NCBI GenBank assembly: GCA_902786205.1
Contig: CADABQ010000009.1
Location: forward strand, 1 to 64,000
DNA length: 64,000 nt
Source of the DNA: an uncultured Lachnospiraceae bacterium
Lineage (GTDB): Bacteria; Bacillota; Clostridia; Lachnospirales; Lachnospiraceae
Direction of reading: 5' to 3'
Below, piece after piece: positions 16,266 to 26,605 of the stretch. The notes beneath the pieces are model-generated. The model saw only the letters and a list, made by a program, of their open reading frames with translations, was not told the origin of the DNA and did not search any database. How positions within the stretch are numbered: the stretch's first letter is position 1; every line of letters starts with the position of its first letter. A program made the translations under genes and the position numbers.

Positions 16266-17615
16266 ATGAACTTACACATACGTTACAAAAAAATGACTGC
16301 AGGCTTGCTAACCGCAGCACTTTCTTTTGGAATTTTTTCTATATCTCCCGTACAAGCGGCAACTTCTTTAAAATTATCCAAAAAAACGGCAACTGTCACA
16401 GTGAATAAAAGCATTACCATAACCGCAAACAAAAATGTAAATAAATGGAAATCTAGTAATAAAGCAATTGCTACTGTAAAAAAAATCAGCAACAAAAAGG
16501 CAAAAATTACTGGTCGTAAAAAAGGAACTTGCAAAATTACTGCAAAAAGTGGAAAAAAGACCGTAAAAGTTAAAATAACGGTTCACGCAAAAGCAATCAA
16601 GACGCCTACTGTTACAAAGCTACCAGCAGCAACTTCTACTCCAGTCATTTCTGCTACTCCATTTGTAACAAATACTCCGATTGTAACTACGAAGCCTGTA
16701 ATTACAACTACTCCTATTGCTACAGAACCTTCACAAACTGCGACACCCGTTGTCACAGAAACTCCTGTTGTTGCCAGTACTCCTGCAATCACAGAAGTTC
16801 CAACAGCAATTGCCACCACAACACCTACACTAGAACAACCTGCATCCAGTGCACCCCCTGTTCCTACAGGAGCTCCAATGGTGACAATAGCTCCTTCTAT
16901 AACAACAGGACCTGCAACTACACTGGACATTAGTAATGTAAAAATATCCTGCTATTATAAAGAGAACAACCAAAGTATTTTGACTTTACAAAATGATACT
17001 GCTGTAAATTTTGAAATTGACAAAAATGAATATTATTTAGAGAAAAAAACAGAAACTGGTTGGAACAGCCTTCCTGCCACAGACATTTATAGAGATCCCG
17101 ATCCTGTACAGTTACAGGCTAATAGTATCCTATCCTACTCTTTACAATATTTAGACGATTATGGCACTTTACCATCTGGTACTTACCGCATTGTTGTTCC
17201 ACTTCACTACAATGACCCATATAGTAAGGATGCAAGTACCTATTATGTTTCATGCGAGTTTATCATTGGAGCATTATCTACAGAAAAACTTTCTATGACC
17301 GTAACACCCAATGTGGATAAAAAGCTTTCTGTAACACTTCAAAATAACAATAGCTATTCTGTTAAGTTGGATCAGTCAGATTATAATATAGAACGATGGG
17401 AAAATGACACTTGGCTTCCCCTTCCTTCTATTACCATTCTGACACCAGAACGTCCTATCACATTAGAAGCGAATACAACAAATACATTTTCTATTGATTA
17501 TACAGAATGCTTTGGAAGCCTTCCTTCTGGTACTTACCGCATTGTATTACCAGTGTGGCAGACTGAAAATACATCAAATCGTACTGTATTATACCAGACT
17601 TTCACATTAGACTAG
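16266..17615 (+). CDS. Secreted surface protein: Big_2 domain, TP-rich linker, two Ig-like domains
   Basis: A 449-residue exported protein. A signal peptide (residues 1 to about 33, ending V-Q-A-A) is followed by a Lys-rich bacterial Ig-like Big_2 domain (35-115, with W-K-S-S-N-K-A-I-A-T-V and I-T-G-R-K-K-G-T). Residues 117-220 are a Thr/Pro/Val/Ala linker with a roughly six-residue T-P period. Two related C-terminal domains of about 110 residues each carry L-P-S-G-T-Y-R-I-V and look like the Big_14 immunoglobulin family. No sortase or membrane anchor is seen. The start follows AGAAAGGA. It diverges from the subtilase gene and may share control with it. Function is unknown; surface display or binding is likely. 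Confidence 0.82.
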   Translation: MNLHIRYKKMTAGLLTAALSFGIFSISPVQAATSLKLSKKTATVTVNKSITITANKNVNKWKSSNKAIATVKKISNKKAKITGRKKGTCKITAKSGKKTVKVKITVHAKAIKTPTVTKLPAATSTPVISATPFVTNTPIVTTKPVITTTPIATEPSQTATPVVTETPVVASTPAITEVPTAIATTTPTLEQPASSAPPVPTGAPMVTIAPSITTGPATTLDISNVKISCYYKENNQSILTLQNDTAVNFEIDKNEYYLEKKTETGWNSLPATDIYRDPDPVQLQANSILSYSLQYLDDYGTLPSGTYRIVVPLHYNDPYSKDASTYYVSCEFIIGALSTEKLSMTVTPNVDKKLSVTLQNNNSYSVKLDQSDYNIERWENDTWLPLPSITILTPERPITLEANTTNTFSIDYTECFGSLPSGTYRIVLPVWQTENTSNRTVLYQTFTLD

Positions 17616-17643
17616 ATGTAACCACCCAAAATTTGAAATACAA

Positions 17644-17683
17644 AAAACAGGAATGTCGTACAATCGTGCAACATTCCTGTTTT
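17644..17683. terminator. Bidirectional terminator between convergent genes
   Basis: AAAACAGGAATGT and ACATTCCTGTTTT form a near-perfect 13-bp stem. It lies between the plus-strand surface protein gene and the minus-strand SGNH gene and can serve both. Confidence 0.85.
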
Positions 17684-17778
17684 CATTTGTAATGAAAGAT
17701 AACTATCCTTCTGACCTTATTTCAAAAATTTATCGCAAAATATGTGACATGCATCTTCCCATGAACATATAAGAACTT

Positions 17779-18771
17779 TTATTCTCGAACAACTGCATGT
17801 GTTTTCAAAAATTTCTTCCAATCTTCATAACAATATCCATATACATGACATCCATCCTGCGAGATTCCCTCTTTTAAGAAACCATCCTTATCCGTATACA
17901 ATGGGTTGATATCCAAATAAAAAATATTGACTCCATCTGCCAGTTTAGCAGTCTCAACATTTCTTGCATTCACATTGACATTATTAAACTCTGTCTTAGG
18001 ATTATTGCGTCCTTTGCTCATATGCATATTTCCAATCAGATAGATAATCACATCCTTCTGATTTCTTTGAATCATATCTACCAGCTGTTTCATCCACTGT
18101 CCATGATTCTTTTCATTTCCGTATCCCAAGTCATTCATACCAATTGTAATGTACACTTTTTTATAGGTATTCTTTTTCATAATGCTTTCCAAGTCAACCT
18201 TTTTATTTTTATTTTTCCAAGTAATCTGTTGTCCTCTGGTCCACTGATACAAAGAAAAACCACCCTCACAAAAAAAGTCTGCCTGCTTCTTCAAGTCTGT
18301 GTAATCATAGAGTCCCATCATACGCGAATCCCCAATAAACGCTGCATCTTTAAAATACGAATCTTTTACTTTTTTATAGTCATATTCTGTCGTAAGTGCA
18401 ATCATACCTACATCGGAATAGTATGGAGAATCCACCTTTTGTGGCTTATACGTTTCAAATTTTGTCTGTCCTTTTTTCATAGGTTCTGCGGTAATTGCCG
18501 CCTTTGTCGCACTGGCAGTCTCCGCTACCTGTGGTTCACTTGTTGTTATAATTGGCGTACTTTCAATTTCTTCTTTTTTTATTTCATCATCCGATTCTGG
18601 ATTTTGTACTACTTCATCATCGAATGCCCGTTCCCATAAAGGTTTGCTCACATAAGCCAATGCTTCTTCCTTTGTCAAGCCATCTCCCTTTATCACACCT
18701 GCAACCGCTAATACAAAAAACAGAAGGAGTAAGCAACATAAAAACGGACACTGTTTAAATTTGTTCCACAT
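17779..18771 (-). CDS. SGNH/GDSL-family hydrolase or acetyltransferase partner of MBOAT
   Basis: A 330-residue protein with one N-terminal membrane anchor (about residues 10-28), an acidic/Thr-rich linker and an extracytoplasmic SGNH domain. Catalytic Ser is in F-I-G-D-S-R near 147, Asn in I-G-M-N-D near 211 and His in D-G-C-H-V near 307. The adjoining MBOAT gene ends 17 bases upstream. Such pairs transfer acyl groups from the cytoplasm to surface glycans, as in the DltB/DltD, AlgI/AlgJ or PatA/PatB type. The acceptor here is unknown. ATG 18771 has GGAGG eight bases upstream; the TTG at 18786 overlaps that ribosome site and was rejected. Confidence 0.85.
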   Translation of the reverse strand: MWNKFKQCPFLCCLLLLFFVLAVAGVIKGDGLTKEEALAYVSKPLWERAFDDEVVQNPESDDEIKKEEIESTPIITTSEPQVAETASATKAAITAEPMKKGQTKFETYKPQKVDSPYYSDVGMIALTTEYDYKKVKDSYFKDAAFIGDSRMMGLYDYTDLKKQADFFCEGGFSLYQWTRGQQITWKNKNKKVDLESIMKKNTYKKVYITIGMNDLGYGNEKNHGQWMKQLVDMIQRNQKDVIIYLIGNMHMSKGRNNPKTEFNNVNVNARNVETAKLADGVNIFYLDINPLYTDKDGFLKEGISQDGCHVYGYCYEDWKKFLKTHAVVRE

Positions 18772-18788
18772 ACCACTTTCCTCCAACT

Positions 18789-20168
18789 CTAATAATTAAA
18801 ATATAAAAATGGATTGCTGCTTCCTTTTAAAATCTCATATACGGACAAGAAAAATATTCCTACAAGAATTGCAATCATCCATGGTTTTTGCCTTTGTTTA
18901 CGAAAGAGGTTATATGGAAGCTGCGTTGCAAATATAATACAAATCAATATTAACCACCAATAAATATGTACATAATTTTGAAACTGGCTCATTCCCATAA
19001 GCACTTTTCCACTTGTATGTCCAAACATACTACCTAAATATTGCTTTAAGGTCGTAAAATCTGAAATAGCAAATACTACCCAGCTTATTGGAATAAGAAA
19101 AATCACATATAAATGACCTATCACTTTAGAACGTTCTAACCATTTTCCTAAAAATAGCTTTTCAATTGCAATAAAAACAAAAAAGGAAATTCCCCAAATT
19201 ACAAAATTCCAGCTTGCTCCATGCCATAATCCAGTCAATGCCCATACTACAAATAAATTAACGATGGTACGAATCTTTCCCTTTTGATTTCCACCAAGAG
19301 GAATATATACATATTCTCGAAACCATCTTCCCAATGTAATATGCCATCTTCTCCAAAACTCTGCTATAGATTTTGAGATATAGGGCTGTTTAAAGTTTTC
19401 TGGAAGTGTAAAACCTAACATCTTTCCAAGACCTAATGCCATAAGAGAATATCCCCAAAAGTCAAAATAAATCTGAAAAGTATAAGCAATCGCTCCAAGC
19501 CAAGCAACGGAGGCCCCAAGGCCAATAGTTCCAGCGGATAAAATCGTATTCCACAAGGTATAAATAGAGTTTGCCAATAATACTTTCAGCCCCAAACCAA
19601 ATGTAAACCATTTTAATCCATCTTCGATCTTCTCAACCGTCACCTCACGCTCCTGTAGGTTAGCTTCGACCTCCTCAAAAAGTACGATTGGACCAGCTAC
19701 TAATTGTGGAAACATACAAATATACGTGGCAAATTCAATAAATGTGACCTGCCTTTTTATCTTTCCTTTATAGCAATCTACCTGATAAGATAATATCTGA
19801 AAAGTATAAAAACTAATCCCAATAGGCAATGCAATCTCCAGCGGTGTAAGCCAGCTCTTGCCCAAAATTGCGTTTATATTTTCGATTCCAAAATCCAAAT
19901 ATTTGAACCAGCCTAACACTGCTACATTTAAAAGAATGGTTACTATCAATAAACCTTTTCCTTTGTATTGATATATCCTTTTCGATAATACATAATTTAA
20001 CATCACCGAAGCCAGCATAATCCATACAAACTTTGGTTTTCCAATTCCATAAAAAATCAAACTGCCAGCTAACAGTATTCCATTTCGATATTTACTCTGT
20101 GCTATAAAATAGATTATCATGAAAAGTAGCAAAAATCGAAAAATAAACGCATTACTTGAAAATAACAT
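18789..20168 (-). CDS. MBOAT-family membrane-bound O-acyltransferase
   Basis: A 459-residue polytopic membrane protein with about ten helices. The conserved N-terminal M-L-F-S-S, the P-Q-L-V-A-G-P-I loop, E-F-W-R-R-W-H-I-T-L and the catalytic His in G-L-W-H-G-A-S-W-N (near residue 314) are those of AlgI/DltB/PatA-type MBOAT proteins. These move acyl chains, usually acetyl, across the membrane for O-acylation of exopolysaccharide, peptidoglycan or teichoic acid. The start at 20168 begins M-L-F-S-S-N-A-F behind AGGTAGGG; the longer frame from 20189 adds a charged piece untypical of the family. It lies between a GGDEF protein and an SGNH protein, so acylation may respond to c-di-GMP; that is inference. 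Confidence 0.92.
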   Translation of the reverse strand: MLFSSNAFIFRFLLLFMIIYFIAQSKYRNGILLAGSLIFYGIGKPKFVWIMLASVMLNYVLSKRIYQYKGKGLLIVTILLNVAVLGWFKYLDFGIENINAILGKSWLTPLEIALPIGISFYTFQILSYQVDCYKGKIKRQVTFIEFATYICMFPQLVAGPIVLFEEVEANLQEREVTVEKIEDGLKWFTFGLGLKVLLANSIYTLWNTILSAGTIGLGASVAWLGAIAYTFQIYFDFWGYSLMALGLGKMLGFTLPENFKQPYISKSIAEFWRRWHITLGRWFREYVYIPLGGNQKGKIRTIVNLFVVWALTGLWHGASWNFVIWGISFFVFIAIEKLFLGKWLERSKVIGHLYVIFLIPISWVVFAISDFTTLKQYLGSMFGHTSGKVLMGMSQFQNYVHIYWWLILICIIFATQLPYNLFRKQRQKPWMIAILVGIFFLSVYEILKGSSNPFLYFNY

Positions 20169-20201
20169 TTCCCTACCTCTATTACACAATTTACAGTCTT
20201 A

Positions 20202-22520
20202 CTATTTCAACTGTCTTCTAACATTTTTTCGCTTATTCTTTTTATTCTCATAAAGCATCTTATCTGCCTGTGATAGCATATCCTGTATGGACATCTTCTC
20301 CCGCCAACGAAATGTTGCATAACCAATAGATGTTTCTACATAGTAATCCTTATCTGACGCATCGTTAAAGCGTTTCTCAATTCCTTTGATACGTTGTTCC
20401 AGCCTCTCTCCCATGTCTTCGCTCGGTATCACAGCTAATGCGGCAAACTCATCTCCGCCAATTCTACCAACAATATCCGTATCTCGCAATCCTCCCTGCA
20501 AGTATTCTGCCACTTTTCGAATTGCAAAATCACCTTCTTTGTGTCCAAACTGGTCATTGATTTGCTTTAGATTGTTTAAATCTGCATATATACAAAAGAT
20601 ATACTGTCCTTTTCCCTGTTCCAGACATAACATTGCATTTTCAAAAAATCCTCTACGATTGTATAATCCTGTCAGCGCGTCCTCCTCGGACATCATATTT
20701 AACAAATTATTCCGCTTCTTTAATTGTTCTTCTATGGCTCTTTGGTTCATCGTAAGCTCTATAAACTGCAATGCACTTCCTACATGCAGGCTGACACTAT
20801 ACATACTTGTAATATTTTCTGTATTCAATTCACACAATAAAATACCATATATTCTCTCACCAGCAAATAAAGCATAGGCTGCCATATGCATACATTCTTC
20901 CCATGAAATAATATCTTTTAAACCATGTGTAGCATCCAGATATATGCCAGCTGGCAAGGAAACAATTTCTCCATTTACCATCTTTGCAACTAGAGTAAGG
21001 CATTTCGGACAACTCCAGTCTCTTACAGAATGATTAATCTGCACTTCTGGCAGTAAAAATAAATAGGCATTACTTACCTGCATAAAGTGAATACGTTCCA
21101 TCAAACATTCATACATCTGCTTTTCATCATCTATATTTGCCAACATATCTCTTGTAATAAATGGTGTGGTCCAAATGTTTCTTTGCAGAACATCATTTCG
21201 CAAATTAGAAGCAATCAGCGTCGTATTCTGCATATATCCCAAAATATAATAAAGCAAATTAGTAATACGCATCTGCTTACTTTTGCTAATCTCCAAAAAG
21301 CTAATATCTGCCAACTGTCTACAAAAAGCAGTAATAAACTCTGAAACTGCCATTTTTTTGGATGCCAACAACTCATTTAACTTATTTTCAATATAATGCA
21401 TATTGTATTTTTGTACCTGTTCCTCGTCGCCAAGACTATTTTCTACAATATAGTAAAATAATTCAAATAGAGTATTGTAAATGATCTTATCTTCTGCAAA
21501 ACTGATCCGATACAAAAATCCATTTTGCAAAGTATCCACTGTACATTTTCTTGCAATCTGCTCATAGGTATCCTCTTTTGAAAATTTGCAAACAATTCCG
21601 TCTACATCTTTTTCACTACCGCAGGATTCTCTATGAATAAAATACACTGGTACTTTTGCAGAGGTCACCTCTCCAGTCAGGCAAATCTCAACCGCCTGTC
21701 GCATGGCCATATAACCTAAATCATAGGAATTTTGCTGTATTGTGGTAAGTGCGGGCTTCTCTGATTTTGCTTCTGGCACATCGTCAAAACCTGTAATGGC
21801 AATATCCACACCAGGTTCTAACCCACGCTTCCTACATTCTTTATAACCAGATAATGCCATTGTATCATTGGCACATACCACTGCATCTAACCCAGGGTTG
21901 TGATCCAGCAATGCCCCAAAGAATACTGCCGCATTTTCAGAATAATCTCCGTATTCTACCATCTGTTCCGTTACTTCCAGCCCATTTTCCTCCATCACTT
22001 TATAATAGGCATGTAACCGTTCTCTGGCATCTTTATTATTTTCCTTCGGTCCACTAAGATACGCAATTTTTTTGCATTTGTGTTCCTGAATTAAATGCTC
22101 CATGCACTTGCTTATACCGTCCTCATTATCCGAAATAATATTGGCATAGTCTCCATACTCATCCCCGACAATCAATACTGGTATGGTTAGCCCTTTCAGT
22201 CTGGAAAAAAACTCATCTTTTGTTTCACCCATATACAAATAGAAGGTAGAATATACAACGATCAACAAATCTAATTTTCCCATTGTTGCATAGTCAAAGA
22301 TTGTATTGAACTGAAATAAATATTTCTGTTCCTTATTTCCACCTTCGTAATAATAAAGTTCATCGAAGCAATTCGCATGCGCACCCATAAAAAATAAAGT
22401 CTTTACGCCCTCTTCTGTTGCTTTATTTACCAGCCCATTCAACATATCATTGGTATGAGCTGCACATATATTTCCTATCAACACACCAACTGTGATGTCT
22501 TTTTTTCTATCTTGCATCAT
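20202..22520 (-). CDS. Diguanylate cyclase with LacI-type sugar-binding-like sensor
   Basis: A 772-residue protein. Residues 8-300 match a LacI/periplasmic-binding-protein type I fold (G-V-L-I-G-N near 12, A-V-V-C-A-N-D-T-M-A-L near 215, I-A-I-T-G-F-D-D-V near 243), with no helix-turn-helix and no signal peptide, so sensing should be cytoplasmic. A GAF-like or helical middle part follows. The C-terminal GGDEF domain has R-I-G-G-D-E-F near 687 and an intact inhibitory site R-D-T-D five residues before it. An active, feedback-inhibited diguanylate cyclase that makes c-di-GMP in response to a small ligand is expected. The ATG has AAGGTGG upstream. It lies 33 bases before the MBOAT gene, probably in one operon. 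Confidence 0.88.
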   Translation of the reverse strand: MMQDRKKDITVGVLIGNICAAHTNDMLNGLVNKATEEGVKTLFFMGAHANCFDELYYYEGGNKEQKYLFQFNTIFDYATMGKLDLLIVVYSTFYLYMGETKDEFFSRLKGLTIPVLIVGDEYGDYANIISDNEDGISKCMEHLIQEHKCKKIAYLSGPKENNKDARERLHAYYKVMEENGLEVTEQMVEYGDYSENAAVFFGALLDHNPGLDAVVCANDTMALSGYKECRKRGLEPGVDIAITGFDDVPEAKSEKPALTTIQQNSYDLGYMAMRQAVEICLTGEVTSAKVPVYFIHRESCGSEKDVDGIVCKFSKEDTYEQIARKCTVDTLQNGFLYRISFAEDKIIYNTLFELFYYIVENSLGDEEQVQKYNMHYIENKLNELLASKKMAVSEFITAFCRQLADISFLEISKSKQMRITNLLYYILGYMQNTTLIASNLRNDVLQRNIWTTPFITRDMLANIDDEKQMYECLMERIHFMQVSNAYLFLLPEVQINHSVRDWSCPKCLTLVAKMVNGEIVSLPAGIYLDATHGLKDIISWEECMHMAAYALFAGERIYGILLCELNTENITSMYSVSLHVGSALQFIELTMNQRAIEEQLKKRNNLLNMMSEEDALTGLYNRRGFFENAMLCLEQGKGQYIFCIYADLNNLKQINDQFGHKEGDFAIRKVAEYLQGGLRDTDIVGRIGGDEFAALAVIPSEDMGERLEQRIKGIEKRFNDASDKDYYVETSIGYATFRWREKMSIQDMLSQADKMLYENKKNKRKNVRRQLK

Positions 22521-22643
22521 GATCCAGCCACCTTGCTACATTATTTTACTCCATACATACTTCTCTCTATATTATACAAAATTTTGCAAATATTGAAAAT
22601 ATCTTTTGCGATAAAAGTATTCTGAAATATATGCTTCCGTACA

Positions 22644-23031
22644 CTATCTTCGAATTACCACAGTAACCTGCCCCTGCAACTGCTTTTTCGTTACATCACG
22701 TAAGCAAAGACCTACATTTTCACCTTCCACTGCTTTTTCTTTTGTTTTTCTAAATGATTCTATTCCAGAGATTCTACTGGTTAAGCTAGTAGTTTCGGTA
22801 ATTACCTCCGCTGTTTCTCCAACTCTTGCTTCTCCTGATAATACATTTCCTGTTACTACGGTTCCTCTACCTGTAATCTGAAACGAATCTTCCACTTTGA
22901 GAACAAAATCCTGACCTCCATATTGATCTGTAATACCTCGGTTGGTGATTCTCTCTACCTTTCTCTGGTCTTCCTGCTCTCTTTTATGTACTTCATCTAA
23001 GTCCTGCTTCTTATCTTTCAAATAATCCCAT
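22644..23031 (-). pseudogene. Stand-alone EF-Tu domain-2-like protein, apparent frameshift at its start
   Basis: The main frame (22644-23021) encodes a Lys/Glu-rich N-terminus and, from about residue 38, a translation-factor beta-barrel like EF-Tu domain 2 (F-Q-I-T-G-R-G-T-V-V-T-G, then G-E-N-V-G-L-C-L-R). There is no GTPase domain. The only ATG with a good ribosome site (AAAGGAG, ATG at 23031) reads M-G-L-F-E-R and then stops; the domain lies one frame away. A TTG at 23021 could start it but is about 18 bases from the ribosome site. So this is either a one-base frameshift, an error in the sequence, or an unusual start. Small proteins of this type occur in Clostridia, with unknown function. 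Confidence 0.6.
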
Positions 23032-23073
23032 CTTTTTCTCCTTTTTTCTTCTATAAAAGTTTATTTGTCAACA

Positions 23074-23120
23074 AAACAAAGGCACTACACCTTCCATTGT
23101 GTCTGGTGCAATGCCTTTTG
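23074..23120 (-). terminator. Terminator of ilvB
   Basis: Minus-strand stem AAAAGGCATTGCACC / GGTGTAGTGCCTTTGTTTTGTT with two mismatches, directly after the ilvB stop and followed by T-rich sequence. Confidence 0.8.
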
Positions 23121-23130
23121 TTTATCCATT

Positions 23131-24801
23131 TTATTTGGTATCTCCATCTACAATTTCACTAATTGCTGCACCTGGTGCAACCATTGGCCAAACTTTCTCA
23201 TCCGGATCAATTACACACTCAATAAATATCGGTTCTTTTGCCTCTAAAGCCTCTTTAAATACAGGCTCTACCTCCTCTTTCTTTGTAATACGATATGCCT
23301 TTGCCCCCATAGCCTCTGCAACCTTCACAAAATCTACTTTATCTTCTAATACGGTCTGTGAGTATCTTTCGCCATAGAACAAAGTCTGCCATTGACGTAC
23401 CATACCAAGCACATGGTTATTTAATACAACCTGAATGATTGGAATATTGTAACGCGTAGCTGTAGCAATCTCATTCATATTCATACGGAAACAACCGTCT
23501 CCCGCAATATTGATTACCTGTTTTTCTGGCACACCAACCTGTGCACCGATTGCCGCACCAAGTCCATATCCCATCGTACCTAATCCACCAGAAGTAAGTA
23601 AGTTTCTTGGTTTCTTATACTTGAAGAACTGTGCTGCCCACATTTGATGTTGTCCTACATCTGTAGATATAATGCAATCTCCCTTGGTAAGTTCATTTAT
23701 TTTTTCTATTACATAAGGACCCGTCAAACCTTCCTGTGGATAGATAAGTGGAAGTTCCTCTTTTCTCTTTAGGGCACCTGCAATCCATTCTGTATGCTTT
23801 TGCTGATCCAATCTGTTCAGTAAAATTTCTAATACTGCCTTACAGTCTCCTATAATACTAGCATTGACACGAATATTTTTATTCACCTCTGCCGCATCTA
23901 CATCAATATGTAAAATCTTTGCTTTGCTGGCAAATTTCTTTGCATTTCCTGTTACACGGTCTGAAAAACGTGCACCTACTGTAATCAACAAATCACAATC
24001 TGTTACGCTAAGATTAGCAGCTTTTGTTCCATGCATACCAAGCATACCTAAATAGTAAGGACTTTCCCCATTAAATGCACCTTTTCCCATCAGAGTATCA
24101 CAAACTGGTGCATCCACTCTTTCGGAAAATGCCTTCAATTCTTTCTCTGCTCCTGAAATAACAGCTCCACCACCTACGAAAATCACCGGTCTTTTTGCTG
24201 CTTTTATCATAGATACTGCCTTGTTAATGTCTTCTTCCCGAATGGTATCTGTAATACGAACATTTTCCTTTACAACCATCTGTTTGAAGTCTGTCTTGGC
24301 TGCTGTTACATCTTTTGTTACATCTACCAATACTGGTCCAGGTCTTCCTGTTCTGGCAATGGTAAACGCACGACGAATTGTTTCTGCCAATTTCTTTACA
24401 TCTTTTACAATAAAGCTGTGTTTTGTAATTGGCATCGTGATTCCAGCAATGTCTACTTCCTGAAAACTATCTTTTCCAAGCAGTGGATTTGCCACATTAC
24501 AAGTAATTGCCACCATTGGAACAGAATCCATCATAGCGGTTGCAATACCTGTAACTAAGTTTGTGGCTCCCGGGCCACTTGTAGCCATACACACCCCAAC
24601 TTTACCAGTAGCACGAGCATATCCATCTGCCGCATGAGATGCTCCCTGTTCATGGGATGTTAAAATATGATGTATCTCATCCTGATGATGATATAACTCA
24701 TCATACACATTTAAAATTGCCCCTCCAGGATATCCAAAAACAGTATCTACCCCTTGTTCTTTCAGGCATTCTACAATAATTTGAGAACCATTTAACTGCA
24801 T
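23131..24801 (-). CDS. ilvB: Acetolactate synthase, large (catalytic) subunit
   Basis: A 556-residue ThDP enzyme that condenses two pyruvates to acetolactate, or pyruvate and 2-oxobutyrate to acetohydroxybutyrate. V-F-G-Y-P-G-G-A-I-L-N near residue 20 and the catalytic Glu in T-S-H-E-Q-G-A-S-H-A-A-D near 50 are present. The ThDP/Mg motif G-D-G-C-F-R-M-N-M-N-E lies near 440-450. The ATG follows CAGGAGAG by six bases and the gene begins 17 bases after ilvD. No ilvN regulatory subunit gene is adjacent, so feedback control by valine would depend on a gene elsewhere. It is the last gene of leuB-ilvD-ilvB and is closed by a terminator. Confidence 0.95.
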   Translation of the reverse strand: MQLNGSQIIVECLKEQGVDTVFGYPGGAILNVYDELYHHQDEIHHILTSHEQGASHAADGYARATGKVGVCMATSGPGATNLVTGIATAMMDSVPMVAITCNVANPLLGKDSFQEVDIAGITMPITKHSFIVKDVKKLAETIRRAFTIARTGRPGPVLVDVTKDVTAAKTDFKQMVVKENVRITDTIREEDINKAVSMIKAAKRPVIFVGGGAVISGAEKELKAFSERVDAPVCDTLMGKGAFNGESPYYLGMLGMHGTKAANLSVTDCDLLITVGARFSDRVTGNAKKFASKAKILHIDVDAAEVNKNIRVNASIIGDCKAVLEILLNRLDQQKHTEWIAGALKRKEELPLIYPQEGLTGPYVIEKINELTKGDCIISTDVGQHQMWAAQFFKYKKPRNLLTSGGLGTMGYGLGAAIGAQVGVPEKQVINIAGDGCFRMNMNEIATATRYNIPIIQVVLNNHVLGMVRQWQTLFYGERYSQTVLEDKVDFVKVAEAMGAKAYRITKKEEVEPVFKEALEAKEPIFIECVIDPDEKVWPMVAPGAAISEIVDGDTK

Positions 24802-24818
24802 ACTTTTCTCTCCTGTCT

Positions 24819-26477
24819 TTATTTTTCCAAAATTGCTCCACGATTTCCAGAAGTAACCATATGTGCATATCTAGCAAGATATCCTGTAACTTCTTTTTCT
24901 TTTGGCTGCCATTTTTCTTTTCTCTTTGCCAATTCTTCATCTGAAACTTTAACGTTTAGACTAAGTCCAGGAATATCTATGGAAATAATATCGCCTTCTT
25001 CTACCAATGCAATCGGTCCACCAACTGCTGCCTCTGGTGAAACATGTCCGATTGATGCTCCACGAGAAGCACCTGAGAAACGTCCATCTGTAATCAATGC
25101 TACCGAAGAACCTAATCCCATTCCTGCAATAGCAGAAGTTGGATTTAACATTTCTCTCATACCAGGTCCACCCTTTGGTCCCTCATAACGAATTACCACA
25201 ACATCACCAGGCACAATCTTTCCTCCACGAATTGCTGCAATCGCATCTTCCTCACATTCAAATACTCTTGCAGGACCTTCATGTACCATCATTTCATCTA
25301 CAACAGCGGAACGTTTAACAACACTTCCGTCTGGTGCAAGATTTCCTTTTAATACGGCAAGACCACCTGTTTTACTATATGGATTCTCTACAGGACGAAT
25401 TACTTCTGGATTACGATTTACGCATCCTTTTATGTTTTCTCCAACTGTTTTACCTGTTACTGTAATGCAGTCCTTATGTAATAAATCAAGCTTATCAAGC
25501 TCATTCATAACTGCATACACACCACCAGCCTCATTCAAATCTTCCATGTATGTTGCACCTGCAGGAGCTAAATGACATAAGTTTGGTGTCTTTTCACTAA
25601 TCTCATTTGCAAAAGAAATATCGAAGTCAAAACCAACCTCATGTGCGATAGCTGGTAAATGGAGCATACTGTTAGTAGAACATCCTAATGCCATATCAAC
25701 TGTAAGTGCATTCAAAATCGCATCTTTTGTCATAATATCTCTTGGTCGAATGTTCTTTTCGTACATTTCCATTACCTTCATACCTGCATGTTTTGCAAGT
25801 TTTAATCTTTCTGAATAAACAGCAGGAATTGTTCCATTTCCAGGAAGTCCCATACCAAGCACTTCTGTCAGACAATTCATACTATTTGCTGTATACATAC
25901 CAGAACAAGATCCACAAGTTGGACATGCCTTATTTACATACTCCTGCACACCTTCTTCTGAAAGGTTTCCTGCTGCATGTGCTCCAACTGCTTCAAACAT
26001 ACTAGACAAACTTGTCTTATGTCCCTGTACATGTCCAGCAAGCATAGGACCACCACTGACAAAAACAGTAGGTACATTTACACGAGCTGCTGCCATCAAA
26101 AGTCCAGGTACGTTCTTATCACAGTTTGGCACCATAACCAAAGCGTCAAATGCATGTGCCAAAGCCATACATTCTGTTGAGTCCGCAATCAAGTCTCTGG
26201 TTACTAAGGAATATTTCATACCAGTATGTCCCATAGCAATACCATCACAGACCGCAATTGCAGGGAATACGATTGGTGTACCACCAGCCATGGCAACTCC
26301 CATCTTTACCGCTTGTACGATTTTATCAATGTTCATATGTCCAGGTACAATTTCATTGTACGAACTAACAATACCAACCAATGGTTTTTCCAATTCTTCC
26401 TCTGTCAATCCCAATGCATTAAACAGGGATCTCTGTGGTGCGGTTGCTATACCTTTCTTTACTGCGTCACTCTTCAT
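24819..26477 (-). CDS. ilvD: Dihydroxy-acid dehydratase
   Basis: A 552-residue iron-sulfur enzyme that dehydrates dihydroxyisovalerate and dihydroxymethylvalerate to the keto acids of valine and isoleucine. Cluster-ligand cysteines are visible in P-N-C-D-K-N-V-P-G near residue 118 and in [11 protein letters not shown] near 190. The C-terminal G-R-F-S-G-A-S-R-G motif near 465 contains the catalytic serine. Length is normal. AAAGGAAAG lies in front of the ATG. The gene sits between leuB (128-base gap) and ilvB (17-base gap). Confidence 0.96.
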   Translation of the reverse strand: MKSDAVKKGIATAPQRSLFNALGLTEEELEKPLVGIVSSYNEIVPGHMNIDKIVQAVKMGVAMAGGTPIVFPAIAVCDGIAMGHTGMKYSLVTRDLIADSTECMALAHAFDALVMVPNCDKNVPGLLMAAARVNVPTVFVSGGPMLAGHVQGHKTSLSSMFEAVGAHAAGNLSEEGVQEYVNKACPTCGSCSGMYTANSMNCLTEVLGMGLPGNGTIPAVYSERLKLAKHAGMKVMEMYEKNIRPRDIMTKDAILNALTVDMALGCSTNSMLHLPAIAHEVGFDFDISFANEISEKTPNLCHLAPAGATYMEDLNEAGGVYAVMNELDKLDLLHKDCITVTGKTVGENIKGCVNRNPEVIRPVENPYSKTGGLAVLKGNLAPDGSVVKRSAVVDEMMVHEGPARVFECEEDAIAAIRGGKIVPGDVVVIRYEGPKGGPGMREMLNPTSAIAGMGLGSSVALITDGRFSGASRGASIGHVSPEAAVGGPIALVEEGDIISIDIPGLSLNVKVSDEELAKRKEKWQPKEKEVTGYLARYAHMVTSGNRGAILEK

Positions 26478-26605
26478 ATCGATCTTTCCTTTCTATAAAG
26501 ACAGCAGTGTAAACACCACCACTGTCTATTTTTATAACAGTTTGGTCAAATTTCAAACTGCTGTCGTTTCCTCTTTTTTCTGTAACTTATATTTTTATCT
26601 AAACC

